Source: Adiantum capillus-veneris
Taxonomy: Eukaryota > Streptophyta > Polypodiopsida > Polypodiales > Pteridaceae
NCBI GenBank assembly: GCA_014529385.2
Contig: CM043950.1
Coordinates: 72,758,435 to 72,822,434, forward strand
Direction: 5' to 3'
Length of the DNA stretch: 64,000 nt
The notes under the pieces are model-generated. The model made no database searches. It was not told the origin of the DNA and worked only from the letters and a program-made list of their open reading frames with translations. The position numbers were made by a program, and so were the translations under genes. Below, piece after piece: positions 10,961 through 22,290 of this stretch (the first letter of the stretch is position 1; each line of letters begins with the position of its first letter).

Positions 10961-11627
10961 GGACGTTTTTGTTTTTCATTTTTCTCTTGATTGAAAACGA
11001 TTTAATAGAAACTACCCATGGAGAGCAGCGGAATCGATGCGGCCTACAACTGTGCAGAAGAAAGTTTTTTCAAATTCTGCACCGATTGTGAGTTAACATT
11101 CGCGGATTGCGTACATGTCCGAAAAGAAACTTTTGTTTTATATTTTTGATTTCTCTCCTAATTGAAAATGATTTTGTAGAAACTAATTGCATGAGGCAAC
11201 AAAATCAATATGGTCTACAACTTTGCAGAAGAAAGTTTTTTCAAATTCTGTACCGATTTTGGGTTATCATTCGCGGACTGCATACATGTCCGAAAAGCAA
11301 CTTTTGTTTTTTGTTTTTGTTCTTTCTTCTAATTGAAACGATTTTGTAGAAACTACTCGCGTAAGGAGACGAAATTCATGTAGTCTACAACTTTGCAGAA
11401 GAAAGTTTTTTCAAATTCTGCATCGATTTTTGAGTTATCGTTCGCGGACTGCATACATGTCCGAAAAGAAACTTTCGTTTTATCTTTTTTATTTTTCTCC
11501 TAATTAAAAACTATTTTACAAAAACTATCCATGATAGGAAACGGAATTGATCTGGTCTTGAAGTTTGTAAAAGAAAGTTTTTCCAAATTCTGCATTGATT
11601 TTGAGTTATTGTTTGCGGATTGTGTAC
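10961..11627 (+). repeat. 171-bp tandem repeats in the E1 leader (first part)
   Basis: The landmark TACATGTCCGAAAAG recurs at about 11112, 11283 and 11454, giving a unit of 171-172 bp. Each unit also contains CAGAAGAAAGTTTTTTCAAA and GGTTATCATTCGCGGACTG-like text. The array is cut by CACTA-A at 11628 and resumes at 25180. The repeat encodes no consistent frame. Confidence 0.85.
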
Positions 11628-11648
11628 CACTACAAGAGGTTGTGTGTT

Positions 11649-11878
11649 CTTGTGACGCTGTTAGCGACGGAAATACACTGTGTTTTTATAACCCCCGGCG
11701 TCGCTAAAACCGTCGCTATAATGGTCGCTATATACGTCGCTATACGCGTCGCTATATAGCGACGCTCATAGAGACGCTCATAGCGACGATTATAGCGACA
11801 TTTACATAGAAGACTATAGCGACGCTCATAGCGACGCTACAGAGCCATAAATAGCGACGCTTATAGCGACGCCCGAGA
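11649..11878. repeat. subterminal AGCGACGC array, CACTA-A gene-end side
   Basis: More than fifteen copies of GCGTCGCTA or its complement TAGCGACGC lie in both orientations. At 11746-11765 they form a perfect 20-base palindrome, GCGTCGCTATATAGCGACGC. In En/Spm such subterminal arrays bind the element-encoded TNPA protein; that role here is inferred from position. Confidence 0.85.
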
Positions 11879-11891
11879 GAATTTTTTTTTT

Positions 11892-11920
11892 GGTGGCACA
11901 GCATTGAATGCCCTGCCACC
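11892..11920. repeat. 29-bp palindrome, CACTA-A (degenerate copy)
   Basis: Near-palindrome GGTGGCACAGCATT / AATGCCCTGCCACC, with one central base and two mismatched arm positions. It is perfect in CACTA-B at 33808-33836. It lies between the transposase gene end and the subterminal array. Confidence 0.75.
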
Positions 11921-12238
11921 CATCAACCATATTGTACTTGATTCACTTTTTAAAAAAAGTGCAAAGGTAGATAATAGACCCAAAATAGTCACCCACAAGA
12001 CGCATTGTTTGCAAAATTGACAATTGTACACATCATAGGAAAAATGAATTGATTGGCAAATGTAATAATGACAATTGTACAACATCATAGGCATAAAGAA
12101 TTGATTGGCAAAAGGAACTGCGGTGACAAATGTAATAATATACATGGTTCAAAAAGACGTATAAAATCCGTCTCATGATACATAAGCTATGAGAAACCCT
12201 AAACTAATGCTATCTAGCTACGGCTAAACTGACGTCGT

Positions 12239-13548
12239 CTAGTCAAACGTCTCATCGCGTCCAAGCGGCGTATCTGTCGGATTCTGCAAAAAAAGACAAT
12301 AAGACAGCTTTCAGTAAGTATAAACATATAACGACATTTATAAAACAATACAAAAAATAAAAAAGAGTAAACCCTAATACTAACCATGCCGCCGCGAGAA
12401 CTGAGAATGTCCATCCGGGCGTTTAAGCCCTTCCTGCCTGTGTACTCGCGCTCGTACGGTGTGGGATCACGTCCTGTCATCGACCACTGTCAAAACATAC
12501 AAAGATTTCATTATGTTAGAATTAAAAAATTCATAAACCCTAAACTATCGAACATAAAGAGCAATGTGAAAACACTTACAAAATCGGCCTCAAATGATGC
12601 CCATCCACCGCTCCCCAAGTGGTGCGAGCTCCCTGCCTCTACTCGCTCTTTGGCTGCATCCTTTTGTTGCTTCCACTTGTCGGGATTCTCGCGCGCTGCT
12701 TTCTTCGCATTCTTCCAATCTTCTTTGGCCAGCCAATCTGGCCTGTTCCACCCATTCTTGATTGCTTTTTTCACTTCGGAACGCTTGTGTTTGCAGTATT
12801 CACACATTCGAATCTTCATCAGGTCTTTATTGAAGCGCTGATCCCGTGTTGGAACGGAAAACTCATCATGAAGTATGCTGATGACTCTGTTTTTTAAATC
12901 ACTTGGTACTTCACTCCATTTGTTTAGTATGTAGTGTCTAAACAGCTGAGAGCAAAGACCACGCATGCGCGAGATCACCTTCTTGCCGTCATCATCCATG
13001 ATGATGCCGCCGCTGATGTCGACGGAGTAAGGCAAGCCCTCTGGCCGGTGACGCGTGAACTTGGGTGTCCCGGCAGGCGTCTCTAGCGGCGTGTCGATGG
13101 GGGTACGGACGTCAGGTGTCTCCACCGGCATCTGGCCCCCGAAGCGAGGAGTGTCGAGTGGGGTGGCTCTTGGCGGAGTAGGTAGAGGTGTGTAGCTTCT
13201 AGGAACAGTCAGCCGTGCAAAACCTGGCGTAGATGGCAATGCTATGGCTGGTGTGCGGGCGGGCAAAGAAGGGGAGGGTAAAGAGCCTCGTCGAACACGA
13301 GGCGGTGTGGAGGCATCAGTGGCGGAATCCCCACAACAACCGCCACCGCCACCACTAGAGCGCCGGTGTCTAGACGAGTGTGAAGGTCGTCTCGTCGACG
13401 CCGAAGCTTCGGAGCGCGCCGAATGCTCCGAAAGAGAGGGAGATGCGGATGGAGTAGGAACGCGCGATGATGCGCCAGAGCGATGACGCTCCACGTACCA
13501 CTGTCTCTGCTGCGGTGACAAAGAAGAAAGAAACTCCTCATCATCCAT
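12239..13548 (-). CDS. Transposase_24-type protein of CACTA-A (TNP1/TNPA-like), intact
   Basis: Three exons on the minus strand: 13548-12580, 12486-12385 and 12283-12239. GTAAGT/CAG and GTTAGT/GCAG borders give 371 residues and a TAG stop. The start at MDDEEFLSSL follows an AG acceptor that ends a presumed 5' UTR intron. The N-terminal half is Ser/Pro/Thr-rich, with RR and RHRRS clusters and a run of TP dipeptides. The C-terminal half (RVISILHDEF, WNRPDWLAKEDW, ENPDKWKQQ, GSSHHLGSGGW) matches the plant transposase family Transposase_24 found in En/Spm elements. It is probably the DNA-binding partner of TNP2, acting on the subterminal repeats in the nucleus. The same exon structure occurs in CACTA-B, which confirms the splice sites. 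No disabling mutation is visible. Confidence 0.85.
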
Positions 13549-13689
13549 ACCTGCATTAAACACACGAATATTTAAACTTAATATTGAATGAATAGAGTAG
13601 ACAATGACGCAAAGACCATTAAATACAATGACGTAATGACTCATATAAATACAATGACGCAATGAATTGAGTGATAGAAGAGGCAAGTC

Positions 13690-13850
13690 GAAAACTCAGA
13701 ATTTTCAATCAAAAGATGTGAGCGCGAGTAGAAAAGAGCGTTATACACCATGGAAGGTACTTAGAGAGCCAGAGCTTTTACAACATGGAGCAAATCTATC
13801 AGATCATTATACATTTAGAGTTTTATTAAAGTAAACTAATTGTAATAGAT
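13690..13850. other. deletion junction removing TNP2 exons 2-5 in CACTA-A
   Basis: Compared with CACTA-B, text from the TNP2 3' flank (ending near 13790, CATGGAGCAA) is joined directly to text from intron 1 (ATCTATCAGATC onward). About 2.2 kb of TNP2, measured on copy B, is missing. Confidence 0.8.
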
Positions 13851-13853
13851 CAC

Positions 13854-14386
13854 CTGAAAAGCGCTGTGATGCTAGTGTCACTCCATCCAAACTTTGCCTG
13901 CATGTTGAGAAGAACCAGGAGTGCTTTCAATCTAGACATACGTGCTCCATTATACAATGGCGTATCGGCTTCACTTTTCATATCATCATAGATAAGCCTT
14001 TCTGAATCCATGATCGTCTCGATCATTTCATCAATCTCGGGCTCAAACATTGCCTCGTTGGGAATGTGCTCTGCATGATCATCCCCCGAGCTGTCAGAGG
14101 CTACATCTTGTGGCCTCACATATGCTGCTTGACCAAAGCGCCTGCGAACACATCTATTGGGTTGCAAGATTGCTGCTTGTTGGCCAGCGTCAGAGTCCGA
14201 CGAGTTATAATTGGCAAAAACTCGATCTATAATAGATGGATCGAACTCGCCAAATTCACGAACGTGCTGCAAAGAAACACGTCTTGTCCGTCGCACAGCA
14301 TGCTTGCATTGATTACAAGGACATAAGACCCTCGTTGAGAGATAGGTGTTTCGGTTGGACGGTCCCACATCCTCGTCGCTACTCAT
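13854..14386 (-). pseudogene. TNP2-type transposase, exon 1 only (CACTA-A)
   Basis: The minus-strand frame starts MSSDEDVGPSNRN and runs to ALFR, where the CAG|GTGATC donor matches CACTA-B. It contains the cysteine cluster CPCNQCKHA of the transposase-associated N-terminal domain of TNP2 proteins, an acidic middle and the conserved block LKALLVLLNMQAKFGWSDTS. Exons 2 to 5, with the Transposase_21 catalytic core, are absent. The reading frame itself is open, so a short N-terminal protein could still be made, but not a working transposase. Confidence 0.85.
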
Positions 14387-14448
14387 AATGAGGATAAAAC
14401 ACTTATAACCTGGACAACAAATTTAATATTCTATTGGCATTCTTCGTC

Positions 14449-14452
<4 letters not shown>

Positions 14453-14482
<30 letters not shown>
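14453..14482. repeat. (CT)n microsatellite upstream of the CACTA-A TNP2 start
   Basis: About 14 CT units. The same position in CACTA-B (about 29014-29044, opposite strand) has a GA tract of similar size. Confidence 0.85.
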
Positions 14483-14484
<2 letters not shown>

Positions 14485-15767
14485 ACCTCACATTCTCTAG
14501 TCATGTCCAATCCCCGCACACCTCGGTCTAGAGGTGCACGGAGATCAGAACCACCGGGTTATAATCTCGTCTTTATTGGTCAATACCTATATTTGTGGGT
14601 ACAAGAAATCTACACACCCACGTCTACATGATACTGCATGTAGTGGACAAAACCCCTTTGCCTCTTCTTTAACTGTAGCACTTCACAGCATCTTAACATC
14701 TTTTCACAGTAGATCTTTTCACTGTTCGTCTAACTCTAAACCCTAAACCGTAAGTAATTCTTGCGTGGACTCGATCTAACGTAAATAAGCGTAAATCTAA
14801 ATAAACGTAAATCTAACTAAAAATAAACCTAAATCTAATTTAACGTAAGTCTACATCTAATCTAATCTTTAACGTCTTTTGGGATAGTTTCCTACGACGT
14901 TAAAACTCTCTTCTTCTTGTGTGTGTGGGTAAACCTAAATAAACCTAAGTCTAATCTAATATAACATAAATCTAAATCTAACGTAAATTATGTTATATTA
15001 AAAACAAAGAACTAAACTACCAGGGATTATAAGAACCTTAAAACTGATTTAACACATAATTTTTCACACAACTCGGCAAGAGTTGGCATTCTCATCACTA
15101 AAGATGTGAGAGTTAACTTCCGGCGGTGACGCTGCCTCATCTCCATCCACATCTGACGACAGCAATTGGCCCTTTAGACCGTTCTTGCTCTTGTTACTAA
15201 CTTTGAAGTTGCTGTTGAATGACTAGAGGTTGTCTAGATGGTCATTGTGTCGGGGATGTAGTGAATCTTGCCGCCCTGAAGATCCACCTTCTTCCCTATC
15301 TTCTGAAGACATTTCACCAGTACTTTTGGATCGACGGAGCCCACCATGAGTGAAGGTAGCAATACCCTATATTCCATTGAGGGCTTTCTTCACTCGCTTC
15401 ATGCAGGCATCGCAGTCTATGGAGACCTAAATCTAATCTAATATAACGTAAATCTAAATCTAGCGTAAATAAACGTAAATCTAGTTAAAAATAAACCTAA
15501 ATCTAATTTAATGTAAGTCTACATATAACCTAATCTTTAACGTCTTTTAAGATAGTTTCCTACGACGTTATAACTCTCTTCTTCTTGTGTGTGTGCGCGT
15601 GTGTGGATGTGTGTGCCAATAAAAAGAGATAAATGCTATAAACTTTCTATCACCCATGCCAAGTATGATAGATTGATTATGCCATTTTCCTCTTGAATAA
15701 TAGGTCTTGAGTTCAACTCCTCGTCGGCTAGATCTTTAGTTCTTTTAATTTTAATTAGTTTCCTACG
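14483..15767. other. CACTA-A 5' non-coding region
   Basis: Homologous to 28092-29000 of CACTA-B in reverse. It is built from variants of TAAATCTAACGTAAATC and contains the motif ATAGTTTCCTACGACGTT at about 14884, 15551 and 15757. An embedded block near 15240-15420 (CCCGACACAATG on the other strand) is also present in B. No convincing gene. Confidence 0.55.
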
Positions 15768-15771
15768 ACGT

Positions 15772-16819
15772 TGTGAGCGGGATGAAAACACACACAGCGC
15801 CTCTATAATGACCCGACACACATTCTTGGGAAGATACACACACACACTATGGGGCACCACTCGGCTTACACAACACACCTGGCCGAGACAGGGAACACAC
15901 CTCTGGAGTGAGAGGAGAGAGACTATCCACTTGCCCACTCCACACAGAGACACACACACACACACAAAAACTCAGCTCAAAAGAGGAGAACTTTTGATGT
16001 TTAGATACAAATGAGCTTGGGCCAACACCAATGGGGCAAACAGCTCACACAATATGGGTAAAAGATACTAGATACAATCACAAATTGGAGAAGAAGCTTC
16101 ACTCACCGGAGAAGATTACACAGAAAAACAGCAGAAAAAGAGTGAGGAATTTGGCAAAATGGACAGCGCCATCGGGTCCGGAACGGCCCAAAACCCCAGT
16201 CTACAATGTCAAAGTGCTCAAATCCGACCTCGGATGAGCAGTTTACGGCCAAAACAGGCTCCAAAATGGGCAAAAACACACCTGCGGCTGTTCCTCCTCT
16301 CTTCTCCACGTTTTTTCTGGTCTTCTCTCAGTTTTTTCAGTTCCCACACTTAGCTTTATTAGTTGGGCACCCTTGGCATTTTAGATGACCTCAAACGGAC
16401 CCCGAACAGGCCAAAAACTGACCTCGTAGTGCATAGTTGTCACCTTTTTGCATCATTCGCACACCTGCCACTCAGCAAACACGCACATTGTGTCCGTCCT
16501 CATCTGCGTGCAAATATTGACCTCGTTCGCCCTCCTGACGCCACTAGATGCCATCTGACGCACCTGCTGACCTCATGTCGTCGGCCCGCGGATAGCTTCC
16601 TCGAGAAGTTTTACGCGCTACTAACTCCTCCTTATTGTAGAAAAACACAATGATACTAGTAACGATGAAAATCGATGCACTATGTACATGGTGTCCTACC
16701 TGTACACATGTGGGCCCCACGTAACCACCTGGCTCTGGAAAATGGGCAATACTTTATTTGATGCACCATGCATGGGTATGTACATATGCGCAATCCCTTG
16801 CTCCAAAAAACTCCTGACA
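15772..16819 (-). repeat. G1 3' LTR
   Basis: 1,048 bp. It lacks about 100 bp present in the other LTR (the segment between ACTCAGC and AAACAC near 16474) and has a shorter CA tract near 15950. Confidence 0.9.
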
Positions 16820-16847
16820 TAATTTGCCCATCCCCTAGCTTGCTAGA
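16820..16847 (-). other. G1 polypurine tract
   Basis: On the minus strand TAGGGGATGGG lies just upstream of the 3' LTR and directly after the integrase stop codon region. Confidence 0.7.
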
Positions 16848-19184
16848 TCATTCATGATCAGCAGCAGCAAAGAGAGATATGAGACTCGCCGCATCACAGG
16901 TCTCCTCATCCCTCACCAACATTTCTTGCTCCACCGACAACTCATCTTGCTCCACCATCATCAATCTAGCATGATACAATTTAAGACGCAATCCATTTAC
17001 CCTTGACTTATGTAGAACACCATCCAGGTTAGCCAGCTGATATGTGCCATTTGGAAAACACTCTACTACCTTGAAAGGGACTTCCCACTTAATTTGAAAC
17101 TTCTTTTGGAAGGTGTTGTCCAGCTTACTGTTGTAGCGCAAAACCAAGTCATGCTTCTTGATTCCCTTACTTTTGACCTTTTCATTTATCTTTGCCAAAG
17201 CTTTATCTTGCATCTGCCCATAATGCTCCAATGCGCTCATCCTATCCAACTGGACCTCTTGTAACTGCAAGAGCCTCTCTTTGAATGCATCACTAGGCGG
17301 CCCAAGCAACTTCTCTAACATCTTGACCGCAGGCAACTCTACCTCCACAGGCAATAGTGCTTCCTTTCCATACACCAAATGAAATGGAGTAAACCCTGTA
17401 CCTATCTTCACCGAAGTACGGTAAGCCCATAATGCACTAGGCAATTCCAAATCCCAATTCTTTCCTTGGTGCTCTGTCCCTTTCGAAAGAATCTGTACCA
17501 ACTCACCATTGAATCTTTCATTTAATCCATTACACTGCGGGTAATAAGGAGTGGTATGCTGTTGCCTAATCTTCATCTTTGCACATAAAAAATCTAGCAG
17601 TTTAGCTCTAAAGCCAGGCCCCTTATCTGAAAGTAGCTCCAGTGGCACCCCAAACTTGCAACATATTTCATCATACACAAATTTTGCCACATCCTTTGCA
17701 GTGATCTGTTTTACTGCTATAGCCTCTGCCCATCTAGAGAGATAGTCCACTGCCGTCAAAATATAGCTTTTGCCCCTGCTTGTGATAGGTAACGGGCCTA
17801 TTGCATCAATCCCCCACTTTTCAAACACATCAAACGCCATAATGGTTTTTCGTAGCTCTGGCTTCAACACTCTCTTCCCAAATGCTTGACACCTATTGCA
17901 AGACCTACACCAATGGTGAACATCCTTGTGCAAACTAGGCCATACATACCCCTCTTGCAAAATCTTATGCAAGGTGATCTTTAGAGCAAAATGGCCACCA
18001 CATGCGCCTTCATGATTCTCTTCCAACACTCTGTAAAGCTCCTCCCGCCAAGGTACACGTCTCAACACGAGATCAGCCCCTTTCATGTATAAGACATCAC
18101 CAATCAATTTGTACCTGTATGCTCTACGCACAAAGCCATACTTCTTAGACTTCTGAATCTCCTTTGGAATGATTCCTGTTAGCAAAAACTCCTCTTCTTG
18201 AGCCAAACTTTCCCGGCCATGATAAAGAGGTAAAGTGGTCCTCAACACAAATAGCTCCCCAATCATGCCTTGAGCTGCTTCATGTGCCTCTCCATTTAGA
18301 GCACGTTCAATGTGTCTGATACTCCATGCTTCAAACTTTTTTAACAGGCCTTTAATTCTGAGGCACATTTCCTTCAATGAGGTGTTCTTGCTCTTCCACA
18401 CACCCAACACTTGCTTCACCACTAACAAGGCATCACCTTTTATACTCAACCTTCGAACCCCATGCTTCAAACAAATGTGTAATCCGGCTTCCAATGTAGC
18501 ATATTCAGCCTCATTGTTACTATGCGCATCATGCGCATCCAATTTGAACCCTCTCTTGCATACTAGCTTCCCCTCTGGATCATAAAGTGCTATACCCCCT
18601 GAAGCTGCATCGTGGCTCTTTCTGCATGAACCATCAAAGAACAACACATGTGCATTGCTGATCTGTGGCACTTCTTCAACTACCTTTCTCACCACCTCTT
18701 CCTTAACAATAAGGGGATTCTCCTTGTAGGTCAACAAATCAGCTAGGGTAGCCCTTGTACTATCTTCCACTAGAAAAGAGAACTCAAACTCTTGCAGCTC
18801 AATTAACCATTTCTTCAACACATTTGACATGTTAATACCATTAATTAACTGTGGCAAAAAGGCATAACTCGTCAAGAAAACAAAAGGCCGTGGTAGCAAG
18901 TAATGACGAAATCGTCGACAAGCAAATATTACACTGGCCATCACTAGCTCTACTTCCGATAACTTTCTCTCCGCTACCAACTTCACTCGGCTTGCACAAT
19001 ACACTGGCCTCATAAAATGGCTGCCCTTCCCCTTTTGCAATAGCATGGCTCCAATGGCATCATCCCCTACTGATGGATTTACATAAAAAACTTTCTCCCA
19101 ATCAGGAGCCTGCATGGCTGACAACCCCCCTAACACCTCTTTCACCTCTTGAAACACTTCTTCACACTTGTCATCCCATTGCAA
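16848..19184 (-). CDS. G1 RNase H, archaeal-type RNase H and integrase
   Basis: A continuous 778-codon frame, the 3' part of a broken pol gene. Residues about 30-100 are the reverse-transcriptase-linked RNase H (YVNPSVGDDAIGAMLLQ). Residues about 178-305 are a second RNase H of archaeal type, with FFDGS, NNEAEY and KGDALLV giving D184, E225/E227 and D251. The integrase zinc finger uses H391/H398 and the C426-C432 cluster. The core has D460 (WGID), D520 (LLSDKG) and E556 (GLNERFNG), a proper D,D35E spacing. The C-terminus has the GPF/Y-like PFKVVECFPNGTYQL. The apparent start is internal; upstream codons lie across a frame break from the RT fragment. Confidence 0.9.
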   Translation of the reverse strand: MQWDDKCEEVFQEVKEVLGGLSAMQAPDWEKVFYVNPSVGDDAIGAMLLQKGKGSHFMRPVYCASRVKLVAERKLSEVELVMASVIFACRRFRHYLLPRPFVFLTSYAFLPQLINGINMSNVLKKWLIELQEFEFSFLVEDSTRATLADLLTYKENPLIVKEEVVRKVVEEVPQISNAHVLFFDGSCRKSHDAASGGIALYDPEGKLVCKRGFKLDAHDAHSNNEAEYATLEAGLHICLKHGVRRLSIKGDALLVVKQVLGVWKSKNTSLKEMCLRIKGLLKKFEAWSIRHIERALNGEAHEAAQGMIGELFVLRTTLPLYHGRESLAQEEEFLLTGIIPKEIQKSKKYGFVRRAYRYKLIGDVLYMKGADLVLRRVPWREELYRVLEENHEGACGGHFALKITLHKILQEGYVWPSLHKDVHHWCRSCNRCQAFGKRVLKPELRKTIMAFDVFEKWGIDAIGPLPITSRGKSYILTAVDYLSRWAEAIAVKQITAKDVAKFVYDEICCKFGVPLELLSDKGPGFRAKLLDFLCAKMKIRQQHTTPYYPQCNGLNERFNGELVQILSKGTEHQGKNWDLELPSALWAYRTSVKIGTGFTPFHLVYGKEALLPVEVELPAVKMLEKLLGPPSDAFKERLLQLQEVQLDRMSALEHYGQMQDKALAKINEKVKSKGIKKHDLVLRYNSKLDNTFQKKFQIKWEVPFKVVECFPNGTYQLANLDGVLHKSRVNGLRLKLYHARLMMVEQDELSVEQEMLVRDEETCDAASLISLFAAADHE

Positions 19185-19738
19185 TGGATCATCTTTGCCA
19201 CTTGCTGTAATGGATAAAGAAGTTGCAAAGACAATGGAATAAACCGTGCCATGTACTTCACTTTGTGTATAAAGGTTGCCAATTGCTTCATACTCATAGG
19301 TGATGGAAGAAGAATAATAGACTTCACCTTATCTGGATCAGCCTCAATGCCATTTTCTGACACCATATGGCCCAATAGCATCACCCTTGGCTGTGCTAGA
19401 TGAGATTTCTTTGGATTTAGTTGTCCTCCACATTCATCATATCGAGCCAATACCATCTGCAGCTTCTCATGGTGTTCAGTCCTACTGCTATAAACACAGA
19501 AGTCATCCATAAAATCCTTAACACAACTACCAATGAATGGTTCCAGCACCCAATTTGCTCTTTCTTGATAGAAAGATGGTCCATTTGACAACCCAAACGG
19601 CAACACTGTGTAGCAATAGCAGCCCCATGGCGTAATAAATGTTGTCTTTGTGCGGTCTTTAAGAGCAATCTTCAATTGAAAATAGCCTGAAAAACCATCA
19701 CACACACTGTACCTCTCATAACCTGCCACTGAATCCAA
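19142..19738 (-). pseudogene. G1 reverse transcriptase, palm region
   Basis: Fragment from DSVAGYERYSVCDGFSGYFQ through TTFITPWGCYCYTVLPFGL to DFMDDFCVYS, covering the RT catalytic blocks. The usual Y/F-x-D-D box reads FMDD. It is separated from the upstream RT part by an in-frame TAA near 19763 and from the RNase H frame by a shift near 19180. It belongs to one original pol gene with its neighbours. Confidence 0.88.
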
Positions 19739-19762
19739 GATCTGATCGATGAATGGAAGAGG

Positions 19763-20830
19763 TTATGGGTTCTTCTTAGTGGCTGCGTTTAAGGGTTTAA
19801 AATCTACATAAATTCTCCACTTCCCATCCTTCTTTGGACTGACTACTACTGGACTCACCCATTCTGTGGTCTCCACTGGAACTATGAACCATACCTTCAA
19901 TAACTTGTCCACCTCTACCCGCAAGGCTTCCATTTGCTCTTGACCCATCCTTCTTAGCCTTTGACGCACTGGATTAGCACCTTCTTTCAGCTCTATATGC
20001 ATCTCTTCACCCTTGAACCCTCTGATCTCTTCATATGAAGTAATGAACAAATCAGGAAAACTAGCCAGCATGTGCAAATATATATCCTTCTCCATAGCTG
20101 AGAGGTCTCCACTAATCATTTGCGTCATTAATTCCTGCTTCTTTGACAACTCAACCTTGGTTTGCATCAGCCCTTCAATCACTTCATAAGGCCCTTCACT
20201 TTCATCTTCAACCTGATTCGCAAATGCAACTAAACCAATCTCCTGAATTTCTTTATCCATCAAAAGAAATGCAACATCAGCATCCTCATCACTGCTGGTA
20301 GTGCTATCACTATCCTCATCTGTCACCGTGGAAGAGTCTTCATCACTAGACTCATCCTCATCTTCATAAAGCTCCTCTAATCGTTTCCTTGTGTCCATAT
20401 TATAAAGCTTCTTGGTACCTGTCTTTCCATAGAGGCTAATCGTACCATGTCGCCAATCTTGAACAACTCCCACTGCACGTAACCATGGTCTTCCCAGTAT
20501 AATAGGATATGCTCCCAACCCTGCTGGCATCACATGAAAATCAACCACTACCTTTGCATCATATGCCTCCACTTTTAAGCTCTTTACAACACCCAAGCAT
20601 TTTACTTTTTGATGGTTTGCCAATCTGATCCGAAAACCTGACACCCCAGCCACTGTGAGACCCATCTTCTCAACGCATGAGTGTGTTATGACGCATATTT
20701 GGGCTCCGCCATCCACATAACCTTGTCCCAAATTTTTCCTATTATGCCACACATCTACTATTGGACAAATGTCTGGTAGCTCATCCATTGCCAACACCTT
20801 CACTGAACCTCTCTCTGGCTCTTTCTCCAT
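19763..20830 (-). pseudogene. G1 protease and N-terminal reverse transcriptase
   Basis: Residues about 40-60 hold the aspartic protease motif, read here as VDGGAQICVI where the family normally has D-S/T-G-A. ILGRPWL closes the protease domain. An acidic DEDESSDEDSS linker follows, and then the RT entry region (VDKLLKVWFIVPVETTEWVS, VSPKKDGKWRIYVDFKPLN). The frame ends at a TAA right after KKNP, where other Ty3 proteins continue with PLPFIDQ-like text, and that text is present just beyond the stop. A single nonsense change therefore interrupts pol. Confidence 0.88.
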
Positions 20831-20851
20831 TGGGTTAACGATCCTCTTCCA

Positions 20852-21334
20852 CTATCGCTTTAGCTTAGGCACCATCTCTATAAGCTGCCCAAAAGTAACA
20901 TCTGCCTTCCTGCTCGTCAGATCCTCCCTCAAGTCATAGCTTAATTGCCCATCCCCTAGTGAAAAATCTGAAACATGAAACTTTCGACGAGCTCTTCTTT
21001 TCCTCTTGGCCTTGACATCCTCGCCTTCATGGCTCTTTCCTTTCTTCTTACTAGGACCTGGGGCACTTCTTCCTTCCTTATCTTCTGTGGTCCTCTTCCC
21101 AATAGGCATCACTAATGTATCCTCTAGCTTTGATGCCTTCTCCAAGGTGACTACACTTAGCACTTTTGTCTTTCCCTTTTCCTCCTGGGTCAGTCCACTG
21201 GTTACTTCGTCTCCCTTAATTTCGATGCCATAATCATTTGACCTAGTTAGCACCTGTCTTGGCAATGGATACATGTCTCCCCCCATCCTTGGTGGCTTAT
21301 CACATGCGGGCTGATGTGACCCAACTCTCCACAA
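20852..21334 (-). pseudogene. G1 gag C-terminal part after frameshift
   Basis: Starts in the shifted frame with the second half of the zinc knuckle (PACDKPPRMGG), followed by a Lys/Arg-rich tail (KAKRKRRARRKFHV). It continues the 21247-22206 gag frame after a one-base shift. Programmed frameshifting inside the knuckle is unlikely because it would break the CCHC motif. Confidence 0.75.
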
Positions 21335-22206
21335 TTATAACATGTGGGCGTCTGCCTCCAAAACCTACCATTGCTTTGTCCAACACCATTTCTAGGCCTT
21401 TCTTCACCTCCTTGCTGATTTGTAAACCTCCCTCGACCTCGATTATTTCCCACTTGACCTAGCATGTTTAGGCTGAGATTCTTCATCAAATCTACCATTT
21501 GCCTCATGTCTTGCCTTAGCCCATCATCTTGCACTGCTGTAGTGACCACTGCTGGCATAACCTGAGTAGTAACAGGAACTCCTGGTTCATGATGAACCCC
21601 TGACATGCGCCCTTGTAAAGACTCTATAGGCTGAAATTCAGACCTCATTGGCAAAGAATCCACCCCTAACTGGCTCATTTTCCTCAGCTTCCACTCTTTG
21701 TTCCTTGCTACCTCTAGTGCATCCTCATATGTCCTAGGCTTCTTTAGCTCCACTCTCCAACGTATATTCTCCCAAAGACCAGCCAAGAACCTGTCCTTCT
21801 TCATCATGTCAGGCGGGGGTACCTGTGGTGCTAAAGCCTTGCACATTCGCTCCCATGCCATTGAAAACTTACGTATGTACGCATCTACTGGCTCACCTTC
21901 CTTCTGCACCAAACCTTGTACTTCTTGCCACACTTTGTCAGGATCTTCTATCTTCACAAACTCCACTTCCAATCCATGCCTTAGATTGTCCCAACTCAAT
22001 TTTATAGGTGGATCTGCTGCACGCAACTCCTCTTCAAATGCCTTGGACCAAACTCGTGCATCACTCTTCAAACAAATTTGGAGAAGGCGTAACATTTGCA
22101 TAGGGTCATGAATCTGGTTGCTAATGCAGGCAACCTCCATCTTTTCCAAAAATTCTTCCACATCTTCATCACTTCTTCCATGAAACTCCGGATAAGAGAA
22201 AGCCAT
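21247..22206 (-). pseudogene. G1 gag (retrotrans_gag) with frameshifted zinc knuckle
   Basis: Begins MAFSYPEFHGRSDEDVEEFL and contains the Ty3 capsid-like block around WDNLRHGLEVEF, VQKEGEPVDAYIRKFSMAWE and DRFLAGLWENIRW. The C-terminal knuckle starts CYNCGELGHISP and then loses frame just before its last cysteine, near 21305. Length and order fit plant Ty3 gag. ORF-X lies about 85 bases upstream on the same strand. Confidence 0.85.
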
Positions 22207-22290
22207 GGCTAGAGAAACCCTTCAAACACACGTGCAAGAACCCAAAACTTTTTACTACCCAATCCCCAGAAACCTCAATGGAGCTCAGCT

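Noticed and set aside
13244-13486. Plus-strand frame opposite the Transposase_24-type gene
   Set aside because: Shadow of the GC-rich coding strand; the same shadow appears at 32238-32480 and 59169-59459.
14050-14326. Plus-strand frames opposite TNP2 exon 1
   Set aside because: Antisense shadows repeated identically in copies B and C.
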